Origin: Ectocarpus siliculosus
Taxonomy: Eukaryota > Sar > Phaeophyceae > Ectocarpales > Ectocarpaceae
Assembly: GCA_000310025.1 (NCBI GenBank)
Contig: FN649743.1
Location: 299,757-363,756, forward strand
DNA length: 64,000 nucleotides
Direction: 5' to 3'
The notes under the pieces were generated by a model. The model ran no database searches. It was not told the DNA's origin and saw only the letters and a list, made by a program, of their open reading frames with translations. The position numbers were made by a program, and so were the translations under genes. Positions 48,323 through 59,459 of this stretch are shown here, piece by piece; the first letter of the stretch is position 1, and each line of letters starts with the position of its first letter.

Positions 48323-51300
48323 TTACATGTTCTCCAGGTCCGCGATCTGCTTGGCTTCCTCTTCTTCGCGCCCGTAGACGTCAATGCTCTTGTCCTGGGC
48401 GTTGTTGAAAGAAGCGACCGGAGTCGGGGGAGGGGTGGAATGCGTCAGGTTCGCCTTGCACATGGGTTCATAGTTGTACACAAGTTCGTTGGAGGCTACA
48501 CCTGCGTTGTACACAGGCTCTTTGGGAGGCTACAGTAGACCACCTAGGGTATGCGCAAGTCCAAGTCAACATCTTTCTTGCCCCAAGGAGTAACTTGTGG
48601 AGGGGAACTTTGATATATATCGTCGCATGAAAATACCGGAGACATGAGCAGAAACGCTTGAATGTCACTGCCAAGTATTTCCTTCGCGTCGGAGGCTGCT
48701 TGCATGCCGAAGGCGGCAGATTCGAACCCGAGTGATGGGAAACGAGGGCACAAGAACGATTGCCATCGGGGTGCCCCGCACTTTCAACAAAAAGAGCCGA
48801 CCCATCATTCCAAACGCAACAAGTGTGCGGCACTTCTTTGCGACAAGAACGAACTCATGCTTCTTGAGACGCAATACGCATGTTGTGCGTGTCAACGTTT
48901 GGAGTACAAGTCGCGCCCCCCCGCCCCAGGCAACGTTCACCCAACAGACAAATTCCAGTCAAAAAATCTCCCTCCACTGCTTGTCCAAAGTCTGCGCCGT
49001 CCCGTCGAAAAGATCGCCTACCTATGTACCACATCTTTATCGACGGGTATCACGCGAGAGCCCCGTAGCTTGTACTTCATATCATACACACCTGCTTGAC
49101 GTTGTCGTCGAAGCTGGGCTCGAACTTGTGGTTGAGGATCCGCTTGCGCTCGGTGCTGAAGTTGAAGCCCTCGAGCAGGTCGCCGTAGCCGCACATCTGC
49201 CGGAACATGGGGCACGGCACACGGATGTCAATCACTGCCTCTTTTCGGTCATGCTTTTTTCGTATTTGTCAACGATTGCTCGTGGGAACGCTTGTTGAGC
49301 CTTGGGGTTGGATGTGTCCAGACCCGCCCTACGCTTGGGCTTTTTGGATTTGAGTTGTGCGAATATTGCTCAAGGTGGGATTGGCTGAGGAGTGCTCTAC
49401 GTCAACTCTGGCAACTGTCGATGCTGCCAAGGTTCCACGGTGTTAAGATGTTCAAACAAATCATATGACCACGCTACCGAAAAAACATACCGATCTCAGG
49501 GGATTGCTGTCACAACGCACACGCATCATCCACGTACTGCAACACGCCTGCAGCACCTCGAGACGAGAAAGAGTAAAATCATCTCCGGCCGGAACTCGCG
49601 AACGCCCAAGAGTCTCAACAACACGCACAAAACGGGCAACATGCACACAATCTGTCACGTTCTTCACGTTTCGAGTCGACGGGTCATATGCATAAATAGA
49701 GTAGTCGGATTACCGCAGTCCCAGTGGCGGGAAGATGCACCGGTAGGGGCTGGGGAGCCGAGGTTGATGCTATGCACAAGGCAAGGACAAGGGGGCACAA
49801 CAACTGTTATTCTCTGAAATTCCTACCTGCGCCTCAACCCGCCTCTTGTACGTGCGTGCCGCCGCGAGGGTCCTCTCCACCGGGTTCTCGCAGATCTGGC
49901 AGAAGCGGCGTCGATGACGAAACAGAGAGCGGCGGTTACAAGCGAGGAAGAGAGGGAGAGAGAGAGAGAGGAGCTAGGTTGGAAAATGCCGCCTTGTTCT
50001 ACACCACAATAGCGGTGTAAATTTAGCATGTGACGGTGGACACTTCTCCGTTCGTGATCACGTACTTTCTCACGGTGGACCTTAAACGTTTCCCAGTACC
50101 TACCCTTTTTCCTGCGTACCAAAGACGACCGTTGTACGCTCATCTTCCTCTGGACAGTACCAGGCAGGAACGGGGTGAAGGAGGAGCTAGTTTGGGTCAA
50201 GTTTTCGTGTTCTTCCGCCCTTCTGCTTCCCGACACGACTCCCCCCCCCCCCCACCCCCCCCCAAAAAAAAAACCCTTGTTGGGGGGGGGTTTTTTTTTT
50301 TAGAACGAACGCGCCAATCGGGTGGAACCCAAAGCTTGGTGATGGGAACATTTAAAAAAAAAAACAACAAAAAAAAAAACAAAAAAAAATGGGCCCCCCC
50401 CCCCGGGGTCTAAATCAAGGACCTTTANNNNNNNNNNNNNNNNNNNNNNNNNNNNNNNNNNNNNNNNNNNNNNNNNNNNNNNNNNNNNNNNNNNNNNNNN
50501 NNNNNNNNNNNNNNNNNNNNNNNNNNNCGGGGTTTGATTTTATCCAAAAGAAAAGAAAAGGGGGGAAAAAAAATTTTTTTTTTTAAAATTTCCTCCGGGC
50601 CCCCAAACCCCTTTTTTGAGGGGGGGGGCCCCGGGGGGGGTCTTTCCCCCGGGTTTTTGGAATTTTTGGAAAAAGGGGGGTGGTTGAAAAAAAAAAGAGG
50701 GGGGTTTCAAAGGGGGAAAGAGGGGGGAAAAAAAGAGGGGGGGGTTGGTTGGAAAAAGCCCCCTTTTTTTTCCCCCCAAAAGGGGGGAAAATTTTAGAAG
50801 GGGGGGGGGGACCTTTCCCCTTTGGGGATCAGGATTTTTCCCCGGGGGGCCTTAAAATTTTTCCCAGAACCCCCCTTTTTTCCGGGGAACAAAAAAGGCC
50901 CTTTTTCCGTTTTTTTTTTTTGGGAAATTCCCGGGAGGAAAGGGGGGAAAGGGGGAGTTTTTTGGGGAAAATTTTTTGTTTTTTTCCCCCTTTTTTTTTC
51001 CGAAAAGGATCCCCCCCCCCCCCCCCCCCCCGCCAAAAAAAAAGCGTTTGTTGTGAGTGTGTTTTGTTCTTAGGATCGACCGCGCTATCCGGCTGAACAC
51101 AGAGGCTTGATGATGAGACAATTAAGAAAAGAACAGACGAAAAAAAAACACAAAACAAAATGGCACCCCCTCACGGAGTCCTAGATCATGACCTTCAGAA
51201 GCGTTTTCTGTTCTCAGCCGCACAGCGACTGGCGCCTTTTGATTAGTCAGCCGGATAGCGCGGTCGATACTGAGAACAAAAAACACACTCTCATAACGAA

Positions 51301-54300
51301 CAGGGCCCTACAAGTCTCCGACATGACTTCTGTTTTCTCTCACATGTGCTGTGACGTCCCCATCGAGGATCTTGAGCTTGTCGACCTGGATGCCCGTGGG
51401 CCTGGCCGGGGGTCCCTCGAAGATATCCTTCGCGTGGAAGGCCGTCACACGCTTGTACGACGTCTCCAGGCTCTGCGAGCTCGCGATGGTCTCCAGGGTA
51501 GCCGCGGTGAGCGGCTCGTAAACGTAGTACTCTGTTCCGGATTTCCGTAGTGAATGGCACGTGAATGGTAGATTTCTTTAAAAAACTTGTTGTGACAGCG
51601 GGGCAGTTACCATACCCCCCTTTTGCATTTATGAAATTAACACCCTTTGCCGGGCACCTTGCTGACTAGAAAAAATGGTGTCCTGAAAGTGGGAAACACT
51701 GCTCATCAAGCCAAATACTCGGCACACATTCGTGCATGACACAGTGTACAAAGGTCATGATGGGGGAAAAACACCGGTCCTCAACACCGGTGCGCCCTAT
51801 CTACTGCTTCCAGATGTGGCAGAAGACTAAAGCACGTGGAGGGAGGCGGACGCCAAGACACGAGGTTCCAACTCTGTGGGCTCACCGTCGAGCTTGAGGT
51901 TGTCGTTCATGACGAAGCAGCAGGCGAGGCCGAAGGCCACGTAGTCGTCGTCCTCAAGGGGCACCAGCATAGGGTCGTCCAGGTACTGAAAGAAAAAACA
52001 CGCACACACACAACACACAACAATAAACAAAGGACACACAAACAAGCCGATAAGTACAGGTTTCTCCAGGCGTGAACAGGCAGCATGTCGAGTCGCGCGA
52101 CCCATGACACCGGAGGCTGACAGGGGTGCGCGACCATGTCATGGTGAGACCGGAGCAAAGAGAACGGAGACACGCACACGGAGTAGAGGTTCTCGACACA
52201 AGCGGGCGATGCACACAGCTTCTGCTGCACGTAGGAACAAGGACAGTACATAATTTACTGCCCGAATTTAACGATGTCGTGACGTTCGTGTTTGTGCCAT
52301 TGGGAGCGAAACTTCCACTTCCATGTTCGGACGGCAGACAGCAAGAGGCACTCGCATGCCGGTTTTGGGGGGAGGGACGTCCTCATTTTTTGGATGCCTT
52401 AGCTGGTAGACCGTTAACTAATACGTGGCTTCGCGAGGACGGAGCGTTGTCTCCACGGGACCGATCGCCGATGGCCACTCGCTCAACCCAAGGTTGCTCA
52501 AACAAACTTCCTATTTTGTCTGGACGATTTGTCGCCTGCTTAGGCCACAGTAGAACTCCAGCATTTAGCTACCGTCTTCGCCTGGCTGCACCGTGCCGCG
52601 AACTTCTGTCTGCATCGCCCGTCTATTTTTCCCTGCTCAGTCTCGTGCATTGCTCTCTCCTTTGCGACAAAAAAAAAAAAAGGACTTTTCGCGAGTACAG
52701 CAGCAACCCGCTCTTCGCGGGCATACATACTTACAGCTGCTTGGCCTTCCATGCACAGGGCGCTGGTTCTCCGCTGTGTTTGCCTGGAGTTCACCGCTGA
52801 TCGGGACACAGCCGAGGACCTGGTGACGGACAGCGAGCGCCAAAGAGGGATGAAAACACGACAAAAAAACAGGAACAAAATACAACGAGGGAGGTCCCTG
52901 AATGAGTGAATGGCGGTGGTGGGGAAGCCAATGATCGTCTGCCTTGATAATGATCGCCTTATACGGGGCAGCCGCCTTGTTCAATGGGTAGACAACTAAA
53001 CTAATCCGCCGATGCCAGTCAATTATTTCACACGACTACGTGTAGCGCGACCGTCTTATGCGGAGACGCCGATGTTCGCGCAAAAGCATGCAGGTAGTAA
53101 ACGCGGAAAACGTTTACGAGAACTTGTAGCCACCACCACATCTTGGCCACTTGTAACGAGAGCGTCAACTACCTGGGATGGGTGGTTGCATAATGCATAA
53201 TTCGGGTACTGATTTACCCTACTAATTGTAGTAGATCTTTCTGCCGACAAACACCAGCAGGTGCTGATGATGTGTGAGGAGGAGCAGCGTCGGTGTGTGA
53301 CCGAGGTGCCCGTAGAGCAGCAAGCAGCCCATGCACCAACAAGGCGACAAAACCACGACGACGACTGCTGCTGTATCGTTTTGCTTTTCGCAGGACGTGA
53401 ACACGTGCCAACGTTGTTCTGGACAGCAAGAAGATCCAGACGGGTCCCACCGCTACAACTGAGACACGCGGGAATGAGAGCAGAAACAGGGCAACAATCA
53501 CAACGGTCTGCTGTTCGGCGACGTGTTTCTCCAAGAGTTATCTCGAGCGGGAGGTGCTTCGTTAACATATCGCGAACAAGAAATATCTTCTGAACAGCGG
53601 TAGCACAAACCGAACCTGTCCGTGTGCGTATTCTATCACCGCTGTGGGAGGCATGGTCCAGTTACAGCGGGTCGATCTACAGAAGCAGTTGCGACCACGT
53701 GTCCTCGTGTTTTTTTTTTTTTTTTCGTAGAGATTGGACGTGGTGAACTGCCAAGGATTTTAGGATTTGCACCCGGGAACGACACCATCAGAACCCGGAT
53801 GCACCACGACGGTATAGGGTGTGTCTTTCGATGGAGATGAATTCAGTTGGGAAAGGGGAGTTGCAGGGTGTTCAACGGCAGTACTCTTGCATGATCTGGA
53901 GGATAAGTTGCGCTCAAAGAGCCTGGTGCCAACGACCGGTTCATGTTCAACGTCAAAGGCGTGAGAACGAGATACATAATGAGTTCCAAAGGGAGGCTAA
54001 TGAGCCAAAAATGGTGAAGGTGCAGCCCAACCACGCGGCATTCTCGATCAACGCAGGCACAGCAAACGTCGCACACGCTTCTACATTCCATTCATGCCCA
54101 TCCTCGTCTATCGCACCTACCCTGAGGGTAGCACGGTTGTAGGAATCATCGGCCTTCCACCCCAGAGAAGAGAGCCAGACAGACAGCTCATTTGTCCCAA
54201 CGCCCGCGGGGTGCACGGTAAGATCTACTGCTCTCAATCTCACACTCGAACGCACGAGCAACGCTCGCTCGCTCGCTCGCCCCCCGTCGTCACCTTTGGT

Positions 54301-54409
54301 TCACTGCTGTTGCTGCCCGCGCCGCGGTAGGAGCGACGAAAGCCGATGTAGAGGTGCATGAAAGCACGAGGGCCGCGACCACACAGAGCATCGCTCGGTA
54401 GGAAGACAT
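48323..54409 (-). CDS. Plastid-targeted protein of unknown function
   Basis: Seven minus-strand exons with every junction in phase: 54409-54294, 52819-52735, 51985-51886, 51531-51344, 49895-49827, 49196-49092, 48529-48323 (stop TAA); about 289 aa. The N-terminus is a signal peptide (MSSYRAMLCVVAALVLSCTS) followed by TSAF-VAP, the ASAF-type cleavage site with essential Phe that marks stramenopile plastid precursors, then an Arg/Ser/Thr/Ala-rich transit region. The mature part begins near YLDDPMLVPLEDDDYVAFGL, continues EYYVYEPLTAATLETIASS, PARPTGIQVDKLKILDG, ICENPVERTL and MCGYGDLLEGFNFSTERK, and ends with an acidic helix (YGREEEEAKQIADLENM). No known domain recognised and no membrane span in the mature part, so a stromal protein conserved in algae is my guess. 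It is head to head with NDUFB9. Confidence 0.8.
50428..50527. other. Assembly gap (100 N), probably artificial
   Basis: Standard-length gap flanked on both sides by smeared homopolymeric sequence. See the neighbouring entry for why the two contigs overlap. Confidence 0.9.
50528..51030. other. Low-quality duplicate of 49757-50270 (assembly artefact)
   Basis: Bases are smeared into homopolymer runs, but the order matches the good sequence starting near 49757. For example, 50840-50900 follows the text of 50068-50130. A blurred copy of the plastid-protein exon 49827-49895 lies near 50595-50665. Conversely 50270-50427 is a blurred version of 51031-51187. The two contigs therefore overlap, and the true intron is roughly 770 bp shorter. 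Open frames here are meaningless. Confidence 0.85.
51046..51301. mobile_element. MITE-like element with about 55-bp inverted ends
   Basis: The left end (51046-51100, containing GATCGACCGCGCTATCCGGC) is the inverse of the right end (51246-51301, containing GCCGGATAGCGCGGTCGATA), with several mismatches. The element has no coding capacity or clear target duplication. It lies in the intron between exons 51531-51344 and 49895-49827 of the plastid-protein gene. The right contig's smeared start abuts it. Confidence 0.7.
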
Positions 54410-55237
54410 GCTGCGAGCTGTATGACTAGGGGGCGCTAGGTCTTTAACCTCTCGCGGATCAATAGGTCGGATAGAGGTGGGACTTCTGACGTGCGCTGGC
54501 CTTGAAGAGAGTGAAGGAGAGAGAGATCAGGCGCGGGATGTGAGCTGGAGAGAGCAGAAGAGAAGAGCGCCCGAAGAAGCGGGGCAGGGGAGGGGGCACG
54601 CAGCTGAGATGCACCTTGGTGGATGTAGCACATGCATTTCGATATCGCGTAGCCGCGGCAACATAGCACACAGCAAACGAGCAGCCCAGACACAGGACCA
54701 GACCGTGTCCGGGAGGTTAGGTGAGAGGGTGTGTGAGAGAGATGCGACAATCTTGCTGGCTGGGTGGAGTGTGTTAGGCGTCCCTTTTCTTGCTTTGCCT
54801 GTCGAACATGTTGGCGTCTTGTGTTCGTCTTCGATGCATCATCCTCCTCGCTATCGGAGAGGCCCTTTCCGATGCGCGTGCGTCTTGCTTGCTTGCACAC
54901 TCTGGTGTAGCTGGCGCGGCTGTTTCCTTCGGTATGTTTCTCAGATAGCAGAGTATAGTCAACACCACGCTCTCGGTAGTCCACATTGCACTCGCGTAGC
55001 CCAACGAGACGCTATCGCTCTCCCTCTCTCTCTCCATACACACCGGCGTACACGTTTGTTTGTGCCACCCCAACAACATGCCCGTTTTAGTGCCCCCTCC
55101 GCTGTGTACCGCTGCTGAGTACTTCCGTATGCATGCCCGCCTGCGTTCTCTCGCGCGTTCTTTGCATGCACGCACAGGACTTCTTTTAATCAGGAGCAGA
55201 TTGCTGCAGCAGCGGGCCAAGAAGAAAAGGCGCAGCC
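54410..55237. promoter_or_regulatory. Shared divergent promoter region
   Basis: The 828 bp between the start codons of the plastid-protein gene (-) and NDUFB9 (+). Rich in CTCTC tracts (for example 55019-55035) and with no TATA-like box that I can place. Transcription start sites cannot be read from sequence. Confidence 0.55.
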
Positions 55238-58200
55238 ATGAATGCACAAATGAACTCGACGTTCCGTGGCGCGGCGGCGCAGTTTATTTCCAAGCAGCAC
55301 CCCATCACACACAAGCAGGTCAGGAGGTGCAGACAGACCCCGCACACAGACCGCGGACTGCGAAACATGAGCTGTGCTAGCGTGCTAACCTCGTGTAGCC
55401 CGGTCGTAACGATGAAGAAGCCTTGTTGTGCGTTTAAGGTTGGAAACATAGTTGCTACACTACTATTGTTCCTCCCTTCCCCCCCCCCTCTCTCCCTCTC
55501 TTCTCTCCTTTCCTTTTGAACGCAGACACACGCCGTACAACTCGAGCCCAAACCGAGTCTAGCGTGTGATATGCAAATTTAGATTGTCGGAGATTGGATG
55601 AGGAGTGTTTTTGTGTTCAATCTCTCTCGCAAGAGGAAACAGTCTTTTCAAGAAAAGTCGGGCTCTGAGATTTGTTTCGCAATTTGTTATTAGCCTGTTA
55701 AATAGCAACAGGGCCAAGTGCCCCACCTCCTTCCGAACATCCATTCGGCTACAAATACCACGCTCAACCTTCGGCCCAAGCAAGAAACTCAGGCCAAGCC
55801 TCCACCGCCGTCGCGATCGGTGTCGCCACCGCCGCCGCCGCCGCCTCCCCCGCCATCACCCGCGCTCCAGACCGGGCGTTGCAGCGACCGGGACGCCCAT
55901 CGAGCCGAGGAAGACAGGGTTCTCGGGGGCGACATGGCCAAGCCGGGGTGTAATTCCCATGCCTCTGTTTGACGAATGCTCCACGTTGCCGTCCATTGCG
56001 AACGCGCCCGACTTTTTCACGAGAAAAACGTCGTGCTCGCTCCGTAGGGAAGTTGAAGGACATTAGGTGGTGGTATTAGAACGGTGACAACAGCGACCCC
56101 GTGTCGCCGTTCAAAGACTACGACCCGTTGTCGTTCAACCTCCTGCAGAACGAGCACGACGTTCTGTGAAGAAGTCGGGGCGCGTTCGCGATGGACGGCG
56201 ACGTGCAGTTCGTGATTCAAAGTCACAAGAAGAGCATCGAGGCTTGCCATGTCGCCCCCGATAACCCTGTCCCCCCTCAGCCGCAGCTGGATGGGCGTCC
56301 CGATCGCTGCAACATCACCGGTGGCTCGAATGGCGCCGAAAGCGGGGAAAGGGGGGCGGCTTTCGTGATTGTTAACAAGTTTTGCGCCGCGGAAATCCTC
56401 TTCTTTTGCGTCTTGCGTGTTTTGAGCTTGCAGGAAAAGGTTTCTCGCACTATTTTTAGACCGAAATCAAGAGTACGATGGGTACCCAAGAATCACCCTT
56501 GATGAAGCTGCCTTGTGCAGTCGGAGCGGGCGGAACGCGACAGATGGCCACATGCCAGACTCACGGCAAATGAACGGCTTGGTTTCCTACATAATCTTTG
56601 GTTTCGCCCTGCTGTACCGTCTGTCTATTTGCTCGATAGACAGCAAAATACCGTTCGATTTGTTCCAATATGGAGGGAGCCAGGATGAGCTTGACTCACG
56701 TCACCGTATGCCGACGGAAACAAAAGTCGTGCTCTGCAACGGAGCAGTAAAAGAGGCACGCACCCGCAAAATGATCTATACGGCTTGATAGGGGGAGCGT
56801 CATGAGCACGCAATTTTCTCCGTCCAGTCCGCCTCAAGACAAAAGAAAGTACGCGTCTACGGTGTTCCATTTCCGTGGCTGACAACAACCGGCGTTCCGA
56901 TCTTTCTTGAGACGTTTTTATGTGGTCCATAAGCTCTCTGCCTGTTTCGTTTGGGCTCGTCTGTTGCCTTTTAGTTCAAATCATCACGACGTGCCTGTAT
57001 CATCTGCCTGCTGTTGTAAGCATGTTTGTTGTGCCTCACAGCTGATCGGTCGCGCCTTGTGCCCTGTTATCGTGGATGGTTGTGTCGTCGGCTTTCGTTT
57101 TGCGCCCGTCCTTTCCAGGAAGTCTGCCGCCTGTACCGGGCCTCGTTGAAGCTGCTCGATTCGTGGGCGATCGACCGGACCATTTTTCTCGAGGAGGCCA
57201 CCAAAGTCCGCGCATCGGTACGCGTTGTTTGTGGCTTATGTCGAAGCTGGTTCGTTGCAGCTTGGGCCGATGTTCCACGACTGTGAAGACTGCACCCCCG
57301 ATGAGGCCGTTGTGGTGTTCTGAAACTTACTTGGTTGTCCAAGTAACAAGGCATTGTTTTGCTGTCTTTTTTGTTGCCCTCTTCTTAGGTTATCATTGCT
57401 TGCAAGCCGCGTTTAGTATCCATTTATATTTTGCTCGTAGGTGTCCCTGGGCACATGCAACGCGTATTTCGGTGTTTTAATTTTTGTTGACCCCGTGTAC
57501 ATGCCGCACCCAAAGTCATGTCGACAGTCTCAATCTCAGTTCGGAGCTTGCGCTTGGCGCCACTTCTAGTGCTGCTGCCGTCCGGAGTTTGGTTCTTGAA
57601 GCATGCCATCCATGCCTTAAGTAAACTAGAACTATGTCGTAAGAGTGTTGTAGCACAGGGTGTAGACTATGACTATAACTATTATATAACAGTGATCTAG
57701 AAGGCGCCTTTTTTTAGTGTCTTTCGTCGGTTTTTGCTGTCGACAAAATAGAGCTTGGGCTGTAGAGGACGTGTACGACCTCGACAGCGCACGCGAACGC
57801 TTTTCCTTTGGAGATTGGCGTGGTTTGATGATCCAACACGTTCGCTGTTCCCGATGTTGGGTTTTTCTCGTTTAGTGCTGCCGGCCGGACGCTGTTACCG
57901 CTGTCGGCTTTGCTTTCGCAGAGAGGGCTCCTTGACTACCAAATAACCCCTCAATTTTGTTTCATGATAGTACTTCCAGTAGCACATGAGACGAAATGCG
58001 CCAGACCCAACGTAAATAGCACTGTCAAGCACTTTTTCGTGGTAAATTATGATAGCGAAGTGACTAGTGTATTTTTGTGCTCCTTCGTCCGTTGACGCCA
58101 GTTCGACGAAGGGTCCAAGTGCGGACCAGACAGCGCCCGGGCCAAGGCTCTCATGCGAGGAGCCTACAAGATGATCGACGAACACGTTCACGTCGACAGG

Positions 58201-59459
58201 TGACCTTCCACCGCAAGGCCTTCCTCCCTCCCAGACGTTTCTTTAGCCCCACACTTGTTTTCAGATACCTTGTCGACACTGCTGCATTGCTCGCTGGCCT
58301 TGTTCTGTTTCTTCAGGGGACGCTATGTCAGCATTATAGGTCTAGCTTGGCACGTTGGTAGTATGTACCGGTTACCGTTTTTTGTTTGGTATGTTTAGTT
58401 TCAATTACAAGCGCTACCGCTGTTTGTGTTCTCCAGCGTGATCCCGGGTTTGTACCGATGGTTCTCCTTTTGAGCCTGCCACAATAGATACGTATATTTA
58501 ACCGTCAGGGCATTGCTGCTGTGCTGCTGATGTGCCCTCGAGCGGCGTGCACCCGGTTTGTTCCTGAAGGCTATGCCTCTGAGGGCAGGCAGGCTTGCCT
58601 CCGGCCGTGTCTGCACTCCACGTTGCATGGTGAACAACCAGTGTCCGTATCTGTCCCACGTACACCCAGTCCGACCGTAACACGTGTGTGCTCACGATCG
58701 GGCCCCGCTCTGTTTGTGCGCACTCTCGTCGTTGTGCTGCCCTTCAATCCCCTCAGAGGCATCTCGCCACGCCAAACGACTTCGACAACGTCTTTAACCA
58801 GGCACGCTTCTCTGCGTTTTTGTCGTGTCCTGTTTTGTGTTATGGCGCGTCTCTCAGATACATCCGGCCATACATGCCGTCCGGTAGCAGTTTCATGCGC
58901 AACCCGCCGCCCCCGCTGGAGGCGTGCTACCCTCTCGGAATTCCGGACGAAGTCTTGGCGGAGGTATGCGAGCCCTACGTATGCATAGTAGTATTTGTTG
59001 TTCTTTGTGGTCGTGGTGGCGGTGGGGGTGGTGTACTATATGTTTGGCCTACAGCTGCCCAGCTCGCTCGAAGGGTTGTGCCACGTTTTGCCATGGTCTG
59101 TCGCAAGGTTTTGGTGGACGCTGCATCAGCACCACACGCTCCCGTGTACATACGAACCACGACCTATCACGCGGTCTCCCTTTTTCTGTTGTTAAAAGGC
59201 AAGGACGAATCACTGTATCCTGTCGCAGACTGTCTCTCCCTCCTGCTTCCCTTTTCCTGGCAAGCGCTTGATGCCACCCACGCCGTTTGAACATGTCTTA
59301 TCTCAAAACTTGGAACCCCCCCCCCCCCCCGGTGTCTCCCTCGCACAGTTCAAGGGAGTCCCGATGGAAGTGGAGGTGGATATGTCTAGGCCGGAGGAGG
59401 GAAGGATGTCCAAGGCCGGTCAGGTTCTGGTTGACCTAGCGACCAAGCGTGTGTACTAG
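55238..59459 (+). CDS. NDUFB9: NADH:ubiquinone oxidoreductase subunit NDUFB9 (B22, LYR protein)
   Basis: Accessory subunit of mitochondrial respiratory complex I, in the membrane arm; LYR proteins bind acyl carrier protein (family knowledge). Five exons, all phases agree: 55238-55318, 57119-57217, 58102-58199, 58858-58963, 59349-59459 (stop TAG); 164 aa, close to the usual 160-180. The start ATG at 55238 gives THKQ/EVCRLYRASLKLL across the first junction, matching the family's TH-x-x-V-LRLYK-AL pattern. DSWAIDRTIF, FDEGSKCG, YIRPYMPSGSSFMRNPPPPL and the C-terminal EVEVDMSRPEEG follow. Intron 1 (1.8 kb) holds an inverted duplication of foreign coding-like sequence; intron 4 holds a poly-C run of about 14-18. 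Confidence 0.95.
55865..56330. repeat. Inverted duplication of a coding-like fragment in NDUFB9 intron 1
   Basis: The arm 55865-56063 read on the minus strand and the arm 56126-56330 read on the plus strand are recognisably the same sequence (roughly three-quarters identical by eye). Both contain GAGCACGACGTT, GCGCGTTCGC-ATGGACGGC, GCCATGTCGCCCCCGA and ATGGGCGTCCCG. The minus-strand arm has the better open frame (VKKSGAFAMDGNVEHSSNRG, then APENPVFLGSMGVPVAA). The plus arm is broken. A spacer of about 60 bp separates them. No family recognised; probably a gene-fragment relic rather than an NDUFB9 exon. Confidence 0.65.

Noticed and set aside
50534-51096. Gly/Lys/Phe/Pro-rich ORFs
   Set aside because: They come from smeared low-quality bases that duplicate good sequence nearby.
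53953-54261. Minus-strand stretch ADDSYNRATLR with a good donor
   Set aside because: It lies in intron 1 of the plastid-protein gene, whose exons 54409-54294 and 52819-52735 join in phase without it.
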